Shown here: piece by piece, positions 54,801 to 62,373 of the stretch | How positions within the stretch are numbered: position 1 is the first letter of the stretch | How the letters are laid out: each line of letters starts with the position of its first letter | Assembly (NCBI GenBank): GCA_016779935.1 | Contig: JADHMQ010000001.1 | Coordinates: forward strand, 192,369-256,368 | Direction: 5' to 3' | Source: Flavobacteriales bacterium | Lineage (GTDB): Bacteria > Bacteroidota > Bacteroidia > Flavobacteriales > UBA7312 | Length of the DNA stretch: 64,000 bases | Position numbers and translations under genes: made by a program | Notes under the pieces: model-generated | Database searches by the model: none | Seen by the model: the letters and a program-made list of their open reading frames with translations, nothing else | What the model was told of the DNA's origin: nothing

Positions 54801-55625
54801 GTCTTCGGAGGCAGTAATGTAAATTTTATCTTCTTCATTTAATTCCCCCTTTATAACAATATATTCTAACCCCATTTGCTCAACAGGAATAAGCTGATCA
54901 GCCATTAAATCGAAAGCTGTTGGACCATAGTAAGGGTTACCAAGAACAGAATCATCACTAACAGAAACAGCAATAGGTTTATTGCTTAAAATATGAGTAC
55001 CTGAAGGGTGTAAAGAGCCAAAAACACTACTCGCCCTTAAAGAATATGTTTCACCCATATTAAGTGTAATAGTAAAGGTAGTATTTGCTAAATAGCCCTC
55101 TAAATCTTGTGTTGGAGTAATTTGTATTTCGGTATTGTCTTCAGTTGCAACAATATCAATACCAGCTTTACTCTGAGTATAATTATTGTTCAGAAACGTT
55201 TGGAAAGGTGTATAAAATTCAAGACCTAGAGCATTTTGCCCTTTTAAGGAAAAAATATCAGGGTTGTTAGTTGAGCCTTCTTCGTAATAGGCAGTTACTA
55301 GAGAAGTCGAGGAGATATAAATGCCATAGTTTAGAACTTCATTATAGGGCTTGTTTTCAATGATATCTATCCAAGCAGTTAGGTCAATGGATGCAGCATC
55401 ATTGGCACTCAAAGTAACTGTCTGATTGGGGAATAAAGCATTTGCGGGTTGACTTATTGTTATTGTTGCGGGCTCATCAAAGGAAGCAAAGCGTAGGTAT
55501 ATAGGCCTATCATCGTGTCCTATCCATACCTCTGGAGCAACAAACCAAAAAGAAGTATCACTTTGGGAGTAGCTAGAAGAAACACAACACAAAAAAGCGA
55601 TAAATATGAACGCTATCCTTTTCAA
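51858..55625 (-). CDS. Large type IX secretion substrate with IgGFc-binding-like N-terminus (1255 residues)
   Basis: A signal peptide (1-20) is followed by an IgGFc-binding-like region (about 22-440: DTSFWFVAPEVWIGHDDRP, ALGLEFYTPFQTFL, GPTAFDLMADQLIPVEQMG). A series of Ig/PKD-like beta domains comes next, several starting with a CEG/CFGESITLSGSG pattern. A last PKD domain (CQWWFGDSTYSD...NPSHLYND) precedes the gliding-motility C-terminal domain (IPTAFTPDYDDVND, FSRWGELIYTS, SWNGKTQKG, GEIHLLR). It is a probable surface adhesin exported by the type IX system. It lies between tRNA-Arg and tRNA-Pro. Confidence 0.9.
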   Translation of the reverse strand: MKRIAFIFIAFLCCVSSSYSQSDTSFWFVAPEVWIGHDDRPIYLRFASFDEPATITISQPANALFPNQTVTLSANDAASIDLTAWIDIIENKPYNEVLNYGIYISSTSLVTAYYEEGSTNNPDIFSLKGQNALGLEFYTPFQTFLNNNYTQSKAGIDIVATEDNTEIQITPTQDLEGYLANTTFTITLNMGETYSLRASSVFGSLHPSGTHILSNKPIAVSVSDDSVLGNPYYGPTAFDLMADQLIPVEQMGLEYIVIKGELNEEDKIYITASEDNTDILVNGAVVANINTSETYQMDLFDPCIYFTSTKPVVALHMTGYGSEVCGAILPPINCTGSQNVSFIRSVNNPFFKLNILVKSGGEDDFLFNGASGIILDTDFEDVPNTSGEWKFASITEPSFVNVLTNSNISNDSSFFHVGIIMGRNSSSRYGYFSNFNKFEHKITTSTETYCEGDVLVLNGEFINNTDYNWNGPSGFTASGNNFTFGVLSLSDSGTYVLSGQIGECDVVSDSINVIINALDDASFSISDFCIDTENTATINGTTGGNFSLLNSSDGATINPLNANISNATVGTTYDVQYSTSGNCPSISVESTTALAFEDPSFITTDFCYGDNNSVIISGTSGGQFSFSSNPNGAEIDVITGALSNVTEGSLYSIEYTTPGSLTSCSTSSQEDVEVFTIPASPIVSPSEYCDGESILPIIITPSESGSMISWYSDSSLTDFIQSSNAYAIPYFLGTTTVYLNETSINNCVSDFSSAVQTIHPLPNINAGEDQTICFGESITLSGSGGMNYSWDNGVQNNLAFTPSVGLNTYILFGESTDNCFNSDTVNINVNPNPTPFAGNDQDVCGKQTELVATDNGISAVWSNASAVFADTNTPQTTVSVADYGLYTFSWTETNAFGCTFTDAVSINFLETPEITLSTNFIQICENEEVLLNGSSNNSANPEWTTNGSGDFLTTANAIIYDYSQADIELGEVQVYFTTTLDDCTDTDTVIISIKELPVTNLYTDNFLCENDTTMEIYVSNDGNAPFKYELTVDNEILLNYTSFNSIDTFIISEVGHYKVVNYADNYCLGNSSDEINVYVRENPLASFTVYPRETSILSPQIQMNNFTSNVSYCQWWFGDSTYSDTDCNPSHLYNDIGTFDILMLVENEFGCMDSMRNEVIINPEFELFIPTAFTPDYDDVNDVFLCKGFGISEFFIRIFSRWGELIYTSNDINESWNGKTQKGTECMNGVYSYRVEVIDLIGKKHFFDGEIHLLR

Positions 55626-55658
55626 TTAATAAGGGTGTTAAGATTATTAAAGTAATTG

Positions 55659-55666
55659 CAAAACTA
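55659..55666 (-). promoter_or_regulatory. -7 element TAnnTTTG for the 1255-residue surface protein
   Basis: Reads TAGTTTTG on the minus strand, 34 bases before the ATG at 55625. Confidence 0.58.
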
Positions 55667-55716
55667 CATTATTATACGGAATTTTATACTTAAAGGTTAT
55701 GGATGAAAAATGGATT

Positions 55717-55748
55717 AAAAAAAAGGATTGAAACTAATCAATCCCTTT
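55717..55748 (-). terminator. Intrinsic terminator after tRNA-Pro
   Basis: On the minus strand: GGATTGA / TCAATCC stem with a 6-base loop and eight T, starting a few bases past the tRNA 3' end. Confidence 0.82.
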
Positions 55749-55753
55749 TGTAG

Positions 55754-55828
55754 TCGGGGTGGCAGGATTCGAACCTGCGACCTCCTGCTCCCAAAGCAGG
55801 CGCGATGACCGGGCTACGCTACACCCCG
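55754..55828 (-). tRNA. tRNA-Pro (anticodon TGG)
   Basis: A 75-nt tRNA. On the minus strand it starts CGGGGTGTAGCGTAGCCCGG, with anticodon stem CCTGC / GCAGG around TTTGGGA (TGG) and T arm GCAGG TTCGAAT CCTGC. Acceptor 3' strand CACCCCG, discriminator A. CCA is not encoded. Confidence 0.96.
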
Positions 55829-55841
55829 AGTGTAGAGTCTG

Positions 55842-55849
55842 CAAAACTA
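55842..55849 (-). promoter_or_regulatory. -7 element TAnnTTTG for tRNA-Pro
   Basis: Reads TAGTTTTG on the minus strand, 13 bases upstream of the tRNA-Pro 5' end, so this tRNA has its own promoter. Confidence 0.65.
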
Positions 55850-55887
55850 AACAAATAATGCAGACAGCCAAACTGTATTATTTTATG

Positions 55888-55974
55888 CGGAGAGAGGGGG
55901 ATTCGAACCCCCGATACCGTTACCGGTATAACACCTTAGCAGGGTGCCGCTTTCAGCCACTCAGCCACCTCTCC
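55888..55974 (-). tRNA. tRNA-Ser (anticodon GCT)
   Basis: An 87-nt class II tRNA on the minus strand. It starts GGAGAGGTGGCTGAGTGGC, with anticodon arm CACC CTGCTAA GGTG (GCT), long variable arm TACCGGTAACGGTA and T arm GGGGG TTCGAAT CCCCC. Discriminator G. CCA is not encoded. Confidence 0.96.
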
Positions 55975-55991
55975 AAAAAAGAACGAGGGCG

Positions 55992-55999
55992 CAAATTTA
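55992..55999 (-). promoter_or_regulatory. -7 element TAnnTTTG for tRNA-Ser(GCT)
   Basis: Reads TAAATTTG on the minus strand, 17 bases upstream of the tRNA 5' end. Confidence 0.65.
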
Positions 56000-56092
56000 T
56001 ACGATTTACATCGTTTCACAAAACATTTTGTTTTTTTATTTACAATGGAAATAAATTCAGTATTCAGGTTGTATTTAAATCGTGCGGAATGT

Positions 56093-56100
56093 TATATTTG
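56093..56100 (+). promoter_or_regulatory. -7 element TAnnTTTG for the peptide transporter operon
   Basis: Reads TATATTTG, 17 bases before the ATG at 56118. It lies inside the frame opened by a GTG at 56082, so that GTG cannot be the start if this promoter is used. Confidence 0.68.
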
Positions 56101-56117
56101 CATCACTACTCAAAAAA

Positions 56118-57878
56118 ATGATTATGTATAACAAGATACTTACGGTCATAATTTCAATAGTTCTACTCTCAGCATGTGTTGATAATAGAGATTTATCAAA
56201 AAATATTGTAATTGCTCATATATCGTCAAACCCAGATGGTCTACATCCATTCAATGACAATTCAGTGATGCGTTCCTTTATATTTGAGCACACTCAAAAA
56301 ACATTGGTTAAGTTGGACTTGCAAAGCTTGGAATATACGCCTTCTTTAGTGAAGACACTGCCAGAAATTTCGGAAGACGGCTTACGTTACCATTATGAAT
56401 TAAGAGACGATGTAAGATGGGAAGATGGGAGTGAACTAACCGCTGAAGATGTAGCTTTTACAGCAAAACTTCAGATTTGTCCATTAACTGACAACGCTAA
56501 TGTAAGAGGAAATTACTCTTCCGTTATCAAAAATGTTATTCTTTATCCTAATAACCCTAAGAAATTTACAATGGTGGCTTTTGGTAAAAACGTTACTAAT
56601 GCAAACATTTTCTCAGAAGTTTATATTCAGCAAAAATCACATTGGGATCCAGAAGGAATTCTTGACGACCTTACATTTGAAGAGATACACAATCCAAATT
56701 TTAAAGAAAAGAAAGAATGGTCTGAATGGTTTAACGCCTTTAATCATGGCGATAACAGGTACCAATCAGAACGTTTAGTAGGCTTAGGACCTTACCAAAT
56801 TTCAGAATGGGAAACAGGTTCGTACATTATTGCTAAGAAAAAAGAAAATTGGTGGGGTGATAATGATACATCTATCTACAACCAAAACTACCCTGAAGAA
56901 ATCATTTTTAAGATTATTACCGATGATGCTTCTGTATTCTTATCACTAAAGAGTCAGGAATTAGATGCTACCAATAGAGTAGGAACATCTAAGCTTTTTA
57001 AGCTTCAGAAACACGATTACTTTAATGAAAATTACCATTCTGACTTTTTAAACCAGTATTCATATTACTACGCAGGTCTTAATACACGACCTGATGGTAT
57101 AAAGAGAAAGAAATTCTTTACAGATGTTAAAGTACGTCGTGCTATGGCCCACTTAGTACCTGTGGATGAAATTATAGAAGTATTACTCCACGGAGAAGGC
57201 TCCAGACAAGTAGCTCAATTATCTAATCTTAAGAAGAACTATAACGATACGCTTAAACTTATTGAATTAGACGTAGAAAAGGCTAAGCAGCTTTTAGATG
57301 AGGCTGGTTGGGTGGATACCGATGACAATAATATCAGAGATAAAATGGTTAATGGTGAAAAACTTCAGCTAAGTTTTGAACTCAGTTATATGAGTGGTGC
57401 AGCTTCAAAAGAAACTGCACTTATGATAAAAGAAAGCATGTGGCGTGCAGGAGTAGAAGTTAACCCAAATCCAATGGATTTTACCTTGTTTTACAAAAAC
57501 GCTCAGGAGCATGACTTTGACATGATGTTAGGCGGATGGGGTGGTTCAGCATCTTACTCTAACCCTTATCAGTTATGGCATACCTCATCTTGGGCAAATA
57601 AAGGCTCCAACTTCTGTGGATTCGGTGATGCCTTTAGTGATTCTCTAATTGATGCTGCAAATGCTGCCATTGACCCTGAAGAACATAGACACGCAATCTG
57701 GCAACTACAAGCAAAAATATATGAAGACCAACCTTACGTGTTCATGTATAGCCCAAAACGAAAAATTGTGATTCATAAGCGTTTTGATAATGCGAATATG
57801 TATTATGAAAAACCAGGTTTTGTACTACATAACTTTAAGTTAAAAGAAAGTTATATGAACCAAACTCCAATGCCTTAA
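56118..57878 (+). CDS. Peptide ABC transporter substrate-binding lipoprotein (family 5)
   Basis: 586 residues, an OppA/DppA-type solute-binding protein. A lipoprotein signal (KILTVIISIVLLSAC) is followed by NPDGLHPFNDNS, the lobe-I motif YHYELRDDVRWEDGSELTAEDVAFT, the conserved VGLGPYQISEWETGSYI, and VRRAMAHLVPVDEIIE. The final quarter (MLGGWGGSASYSNPYQLWH, QLQAKIYEDQPYVFMY) is typical. Start is ATG 56118 (or 56124); the promoter position excludes GTG 56082. It is followed after 12 bases by two permease genes. Confidence 0.93.
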   Translation: MIMYNKILTVIISIVLLSACVDNRDLSKNIVIAHISSNPDGLHPFNDNSVMRSFIFEHTQKTLVKLDLQSLEYTPSLVKTLPEISEDGLRYHYELRDDVRWEDGSELTAEDVAFTAKLQICPLTDNANVRGNYSSVIKNVILYPNNPKKFTMVAFGKNVTNANIFSEVYIQQKSHWDPEGILDDLTFEEIHNPNFKEKKEWSEWFNAFNHGDNRYQSERLVGLGPYQISEWETGSYIIAKKKENWWGDNDTSIYNQNYPEEIIFKIITDDASVFLSLKSQELDATNRVGTSKLFKLQKHDYFNENYHSDFLNQYSYYYAGLNTRPDGIKRKKFFTDVKVRRAMAHLVPVDEIIEVLLHGEGSRQVAQLSNLKKNYNDTLKLIELDVEKAKQLLDEAGWVDTDDNNIRDKMVNGEKLQLSFELSYMSGAASKETALMIKESMWRAGVEVNPNPMDFTLFYKNAQEHDFDMMLGGWGGSASYSNPYQLWHTSSWANKGSNFCGFGDAFSDSLIDAANAAIDPEEHRHAIWQLQAKIYEDQPYVFMYSPKRKIVIHKRFDNANMYYEKPGFVLHNFKLKESYMNQTPMP

Positions 57879-57890
57879 TTAATCTAGAAT

Positions 57891-59387
57891 ATGTTAAAAT
57901 ATATAGCAAAACGAATACTTATTTTTATACCAACATTATTGGCAATTTCTTTGTTGGCATTCATCATAAGCATCAGTGCACCGGCTGATCCTGTTGAGAA
58001 GTTATCCAATTCTGCAGACAAGGAAGGAGCAGCCAATCAACAGTCTAATGCATCTAAGAAAACAAAGCAAGACCTAAGAAAAAAACTTGGTCTTGACTTA
58101 CCTGTTTTCTATTTCAGCTTTGGTTCTATTAGCGATAGTGATACCTTGTATAAGGTAGCTGATAAAGATCATTCGGCTACTTTAAGTGAGCTTTCACACT
58201 ATTATGGAAACTGGGAAGATGTCTCTGACTATTTCAATCAGATGTCGAAAACACAAACAAGTCATTTTTCATTGGACTTAGAGGATATTTTTAAGATGAA
58301 TATAGATCAAGATAGTATTCCTTTGTATTCTAAAAATGAAATTAATGATGTTATTACTCAATCTAATTTTGAGATAAACGCCATGCTGGAAACAGCAAAC
58401 CCCAGCGTTTTAGAGTCAAAATTCAACTCACTGGCTGATCTGTACGCTAAATATGGTTTTTTATCAGGAGTTAAGAAAGAATTTGATTTAGCTAAGTCAT
58501 CCTATGAAACTATGCTTAGCCAACAATCTTCTTGGAAAAGTTATGTGCCAAAGATTATCTGGTACGGTTCTAAAAACCAGTACCACTTTTGGTTGTTTGG
58601 TGATGGCGAAAATAGAAAAGGGGTTGTAAGAGGAGATTTTGGATACTCTTATATTGATAGTCAACCCATTAATACAAAAATATGGTCTAAGGTTTGGATT
58701 TCCTTTTCATTTTCAATCTTATCGGTATTGTTTGCATACATTATTAGTATTCCGCTTGGAATTTATTCAGCATATAAGAAAGACAGTAAGTTTGATAGAA
58801 TTTCATCAATCATAGTATTCGTATTATACTCTATGCCAGGATTCTTCATTGGTGTATTGTTAATTTATACTTTTGCTAACCCTGATACTTTAAGATGGTT
58901 CCCAGTATCTGGAATTCAAGACCCAACTTTATTTAATCCAAATTGGTCTTTTTGGGAAAAGACTGCCCATAGAGCACCTTATTTCATCTTACCTCTTATT
59001 ACCTATACATACAGCTCTTTTGCGTTTTTAAGTAGGATTATGCGAGTTGGTGTAATTGATGTTTTCGGACAAGATTATATCCGAACAGCAAGGGCTAAAG
59101 GGCTAGGAGAGGGTAAAGTTGTTATGAAGCATGCTTTGAGAAACTCATTGCTACCGATTATTACGGTGTTCGCTAATATTTTCCCATTAGCAATTGGTGG
59201 TTCAGTAATTATAGAAACCATTTTTACCATTCCTGGAATGGGATTTGAAATATATAACTCTATTCTGAATTCGGACTATCCTATGATTGTTGCAGTATTT
59301 ACAATAATTGGTTTTTTAACCATGATTGGTTATTTAGTTGCCGACGTACTCTATGCAGTTGTTGATCCACGAATTTCTTACAAATAA
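57891..59387 (+). CDS. Peptide ABC transporter permease, OppB/DppB type, with large insertion
   Basis: 498 residues, while OppB proteins usually have about 310. The N-terminal helix (about 8-28), LRKKLGLDLPVF (about 64-75), VRGDFGYSYIDSQP and the C-terminal core are all normal for OppB. That core includes IPLGIYSAY, the EAA-type loop DYIRTARAKGLGEGKVVMKHALRNSLLPI, and ETIFTIPGMGFEIYNSI. Between about residues 77 and 240 lies an inserted, soluble, helix-rich region facing the periplasm. It pairs with the next gene; no ATPase gene is in the operon. Confidence 0.92.
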   Translation: MLKYIAKRILIFIPTLLAISLLAFIISISAPADPVEKLSNSADKEGAANQQSNASKKTKQDLRKKLGLDLPVFYFSFGSISDSDTLYKVADKDHSATLSELSHYYGNWEDVSDYFNQMSKTQTSHFSLDLEDIFKMNIDQDSIPLYSKNEINDVITQSNFEINAMLETANPSVLESKFNSLADLYAKYGFLSGVKKEFDLAKSSYETMLSQQSSWKSYVPKIIWYGSKNQYHFWLFGDGENRKGVVRGDFGYSYIDSQPINTKIWSKVWISFSFSILSVLFAYIISIPLGIYSAYKKDSKFDRISSIIVFVLYSMPGFFIGVLLIYTFANPDTLRWFPVSGIQDPTLFNPNWSFWEKTAHRAPYFILPLITYTYSSFAFLSRIMRVGVIDVFGQDYIRTARAKGLGEGKVVMKHALRNSLLPIITVFANIFPLAIGGSVIIETIFTIPGMGFEIYNSILNSDYPMIVAVFTIIGFLTMIGYLVADVLYAVVDPRISYK

Positions 59388-59393
59388 ACAGAT

Positions 59394-60713
59394 ATGGAAC
59401 AGAATAATTTTTCGTTTAAAAAATACGCTTGGCAACAATTCAAAAAGAATAAGCCAGCACTTGTATCATTATATATCCTTATCGGACTCGTATTCATTGC
59501 ATTATTTGCGCCAATTATTGCCAATGACCAACCCTTATACTGTAAATATAAAGGTGAAACATTTTATCCTGCTTTCTCAACTTTAGTAAACCCTTCGAAG
59601 GTAGATTCAATTAAGAATGATGCAGGCCTTGTTGAAATGCTACAATTTGATATCACTGACTGGAGAAAGTTAGATTTAGAAAGTGTAGTGTGGGCACCAA
59701 TCCCTTATTCACCAGATAAAGGCGACAGATATAATAGAGAATATGTTTCGCCATTAGATGAGCAGCGCTATAAAAATAGCGATAATGAAATTGTTGCCAT
59801 TCCTGGTCGATTAAGACATATTATGGGAACTGATAATATCGGAAGAGATTTAGCTTCTGGACTTATTCATGGAACTAGAATTTCCTTATTAGTTGGAGTA
59901 TTGGCTATGGGTATAGCTAGTATAATTGGTGTCTTTTTAGGTGCTTTAGCCGGCTTCTTTGGCGATAGAAATTTATTGATGCCTAGGGTAAAATATATCT
60001 TTACATTGTTGGGTGTTTTCTTAGCCTTTTTCTATGGTTTTGGAGTACGAAAATATACCCTTTCAAATGCTTTTTCCACTGGTAATGGCGTTATGGAGTT
60101 GATTATCAGTTTATTGATAATCGTGGCTATTCTTGTGGGTATGAGGCTATTGTCTCGTTTATTTACTTTCGGATGGTTAGGGAAAGAAATAAGTGTGCCA
60201 ATTGACACCTACATTTCTAGAGGGATTGAAATATTAAATTCTATTCCAAGGCTGATTCTAATCATTACTATTTCTGCTATTTTTGTCAGAAGTATTTGGC
60301 TGATAATGGTCATTATTGGACTGACTTCATGGACTGGAATTGCTCGTTTTACTAGAGCAGAATTTTTAAGAATTAGAGAGTTGGAATATATTCAAGCTGC
60401 TAAATCTTTAGGCTTTTCCAATTTTAGAGCCATTGCAAAACATGCATTACCGAATGCTCTAGCACCAGTTTTTGTATCCATAGCCTTTGGTGTAGCCTCA
60501 GCTATACTCATTGAAAGTTCACTATCCTTTCTAGGAATTGGTGTGCCAGATGATGTGGTAACTTGGGGTTCATTATTGAATTTAGGTCGTCAGGAGTTTG
60601 AAGCATGGTGGTTGGTAATGTTCCCTGGATTTGCCATTTTCATTACAATTACAATTTATAATCTTATTGGTGAAGGTCTGAGAGATGCCCTTGACCCAAG
60701 GTTGAAGAGCTAA
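59394..60713 (+). CDS. Peptide ABC transporter permease, OppC/DppC type, with two insertions
   Basis: 439 residues against about 300 for typical OppC. The first helix (about 20-40) is followed by an enlarged periplasmic segment (about 45-135) before the conserved HIMGTDNIGRDLASGLIHGTRISLLVG. A second insertion of roughly 75 residues with two extra hydrophobic helices (about 200-255) sits after GALAGFFGDR. The EAA loop (LEYIQAAKSLGFSNFRAIAKHALPNALAPV) and ESSLSFLGIGVPDDVVTWG are normal. It ends exactly one base before the convergent cdaA stop. Confidence 0.92.
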   Translation: MEQNNFSFKKYAWQQFKKNKPALVSLYILIGLVFIALFAPIIANDQPLYCKYKGETFYPAFSTLVNPSKVDSIKNDAGLVEMLQFDITDWRKLDLESVVWAPIPYSPDKGDRYNREYVSPLDEQRYKNSDNEIVAIPGRLRHIMGTDNIGRDLASGLIHGTRISLLVGVLAMGIASIIGVFLGALAGFFGDRNLLMPRVKYIFTLLGVFLAFFYGFGVRKYTLSNAFSTGNGVMELIISLLIIVAILVGMRLLSRLFTFGWLGKEISVPIDTYISRGIEILNSIPRLILIITISAIFVRSIWLIMVIIGLTSWTGIARFTRAEFLRIRELEYIQAAKSLGFSNFRAIAKHALPNALAPVFVSIAFGVASAILIESSLSFLGIGVPDDVVTWGSLLNLGRQEFEAWWLVMFPGFAIFITITIYNLIGEGLRDALDPRLKS

Positions 60714-61490
60714 TTACTTTTGGTGCAATTCCTTTTGAAGTAGTTCTTTAAGCTGTTCGGCAGATAAGCTTATTTCGAGTTGACCTTTTTGAGCAACCGA
60801 AATTTTTCCTCTTTCTTCGGAAACGATAATCGCAATACAATCTGTATTTTCTGAAATACCTGCTGCAGCTCTGTGTCTCATTCCAAGATTAGATGGAAAA
60901 TTTTCATTTTCAATAGAAGGAAGCACACACCTTGCGGCTTTTACAGTATTACCCGTAATTATAACAGCACCGTCATGCAATGGACTATTTTTAAAGAATA
61001 TACTTTGAAGAAGAATACTAGAGGTTTTTGAATTAATAGCTTCCCCAGTTTCAATGTAGTTTGGTAGTCCGTTTTCTCTAGTAATTACTATAATAGCGCC
61101 AGTCTTTGTACTTGCCATTTTCTCACAAGCATCCGTAATTGCTGATATATTTACTTCAGCACCAGTCTCATCGTTTATCCAATTGAATTTTAACACCCCA
61201 TCTTTTGAGAAAAATTTAGTGTTTCCAATCATCAAAAGAAAACGCCTTACTTCTTGTTGGAAAACAATAATTACTGCTAAAACACCTACACCAATAAATT
61301 GCCCAAGTATTTCACTAAGTAAGTCCATTTGTAAGGCTTCAACCAACTTCCACAGGAGATATATTGCTGCAATTCCGATAAAAATCTTAATGGCAACAGT
61401 TCCTTTAATTAATTTATACAATTGATATAAAAGTATAGCCACCAAAAAGATGTCGACAATATCAAGTATGTTAAATTCGAGAAAACCCAT
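60714..61490 (-). CDS. cdaA: Diadenylate cyclase CdaA
   Basis: 258 residues. Three N-terminal membrane helices (up to about 82) are followed by a DAC domain with the two signature motifs PLHDGAVII (DGA) and LGMRHRAAAGIS (RHR). It makes the second messenger c-di-AMP from two ATP, acting in wall and potassium homeostasis. CdaR and GlmM partners, adjacent in Firmicutes, are absent here; glmM is at 25 kb. Its first base overlaps the folP stop, an order (folP then cdaA) common in Bacteroidota. Confidence 0.96.
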   Translation of the reverse strand: MGFLEFNILDIVDIFLVAILLYQLYKLIKGTVAIKIFIGIAAIYLLWKLVEALQMDLLSEILGQFIGVGVLAVIIVFQQEVRRFLLMIGNTKFFSKDGVLKFNWINDETGAEVNISAITDACEKMASTKTGAIIVITRENGLPNYIETGEAINSKTSSILLQSIFFKNSPLHDGAVIITGNTVKAARCVLPSIENENFPSNLGMRHRAAAGISENTDCIAIIVSEERGKISVAQKGQLEISLSAEQLKELLQKELHQK

Positions 61491-62350
61491 TACAAATTCG
61501 TTTTGGCGAAGTTAGTTAATTTTACACATTCCATAGCTTCCCAAACGTCATGTGCCCTTAAAATAGATATGCCTTTCTCTAGACAAATTGTGTGAATAAC
61601 GCTAGTGCCATTCAGTGCGTGCGCTGCATCAGTCTCCAGGGGTTTGTAAATCATAGACTTTCTAGAAACACCAGCTAGAAGTGGCAAATTTAGAGTATGT
61701 AAGTGCTCTAATCGGTTAAGGAGTTGGTAATTGTGCTCTAAGCTTTTGCCAAATCCAAAACCCGGGTCAATTATTATATTTTCAACACCTTTTTGTTTAA
61801 GCTGCTTAATCTTTTTTTCAAAATAACGTTTTACTTCATCTTCAATACAATCATATTGTGGATTATCTTGCATGTTTTGAGGTGTTCCTTTCATGTGCAT
61901 CATTATATAAGGCACTTTAAGTTGAGCAATAGTGTCGAACATTTTACTGTCAAGTTCACCTGCAGAAATATCATTTACAATGTCTCCACCAGCCTCAATA
62001 GAGCGTTTTGCAATTTTTGAACGGAAGGTGTCTATAGATAAGATAGCGGAGGGGAATTCGTTGTTAATATTTTTCAGATTTTTTTCAAGTCTTTGCCATT
62101 CTTCCTCTTCAGAGATGTGTTTGGCATTAGGCCTAGAAGAGTAGGCGCCAATATCGATAATAGTAGCCCCGTCTTCGAGCAATTTTTCAGTTTGATAGAG
62201 TGCTTTTTTTTCAGAATTATGTTTTCCACCATCAAAAAATGAGTCATCAGTAAGGTTTAAAATACCCATGACTATTGGTGTTGATAAATCAAGCAATTTT
62301 GCTCCGCTTTCTAACGTTATTGCTGTATTAAATTTTTTATTTTTATTCAT
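61490..62350 (-). CDS. folP: Dihydropteroate synthase
   Basis: 286 residues. It condenses p-aminobenzoate with dihydropterin pyrophosphate in folate synthesis, the target of sulfonamides. A TIM barrel with VMGILNLTDDSFFDGG, IIDIGAYSSRPNAK, ILSIDTFRSKIAKR, INDISAGE as VNDISAGELD, IIDPGFGFGKSLEHN, and the final ILRAHDVWEAMECV. Length is normal. It is coupled to cdaA by a one-base overlap and divergent from the DUF1599 gene. Confidence 0.97.
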   Translation of the reverse strand: MNKNKKFNTAITLESGAKLLDLSTPIVMGILNLTDDSFFDGGKHNSEKKALYQTEKLLEDGATIIDIGAYSSRPNAKHISEEEEWQRLEKNLKNINNEFPSAILSIDTFRSKIAKRSIEAGGDIVNDISAGELDSKMFDTIAQLKVPYIMMHMKGTPQNMQDNPQYDCIEDEVKRYFEKKIKQLKQKGVENIIIDPGFGFGKSLEHNYQLLNRLEHLHTLNLPLLAGVSRKSMIYKPLETDAAHALNGTSVIHTICLEKGISILRAHDVWEAMECVKLTNFAKTNL

Positions 62351-62373
62351 TATAAAAACGACTGATTTAACGC

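Noticed and set aside
55837-55865. Inverted repeat GTCTGC/GCAGAC between the two tRNA genes
   Set aside because: Only six bases with a 17-base spacer, overlapping the tRNA-Pro promoter; likely by chance.
55759-56121. 120-residue ORF across the tRNA-Pro and tRNA-Ser genes
   Set aside because: It is read through antisense tRNA sequence and into a promoter; not a protein gene.
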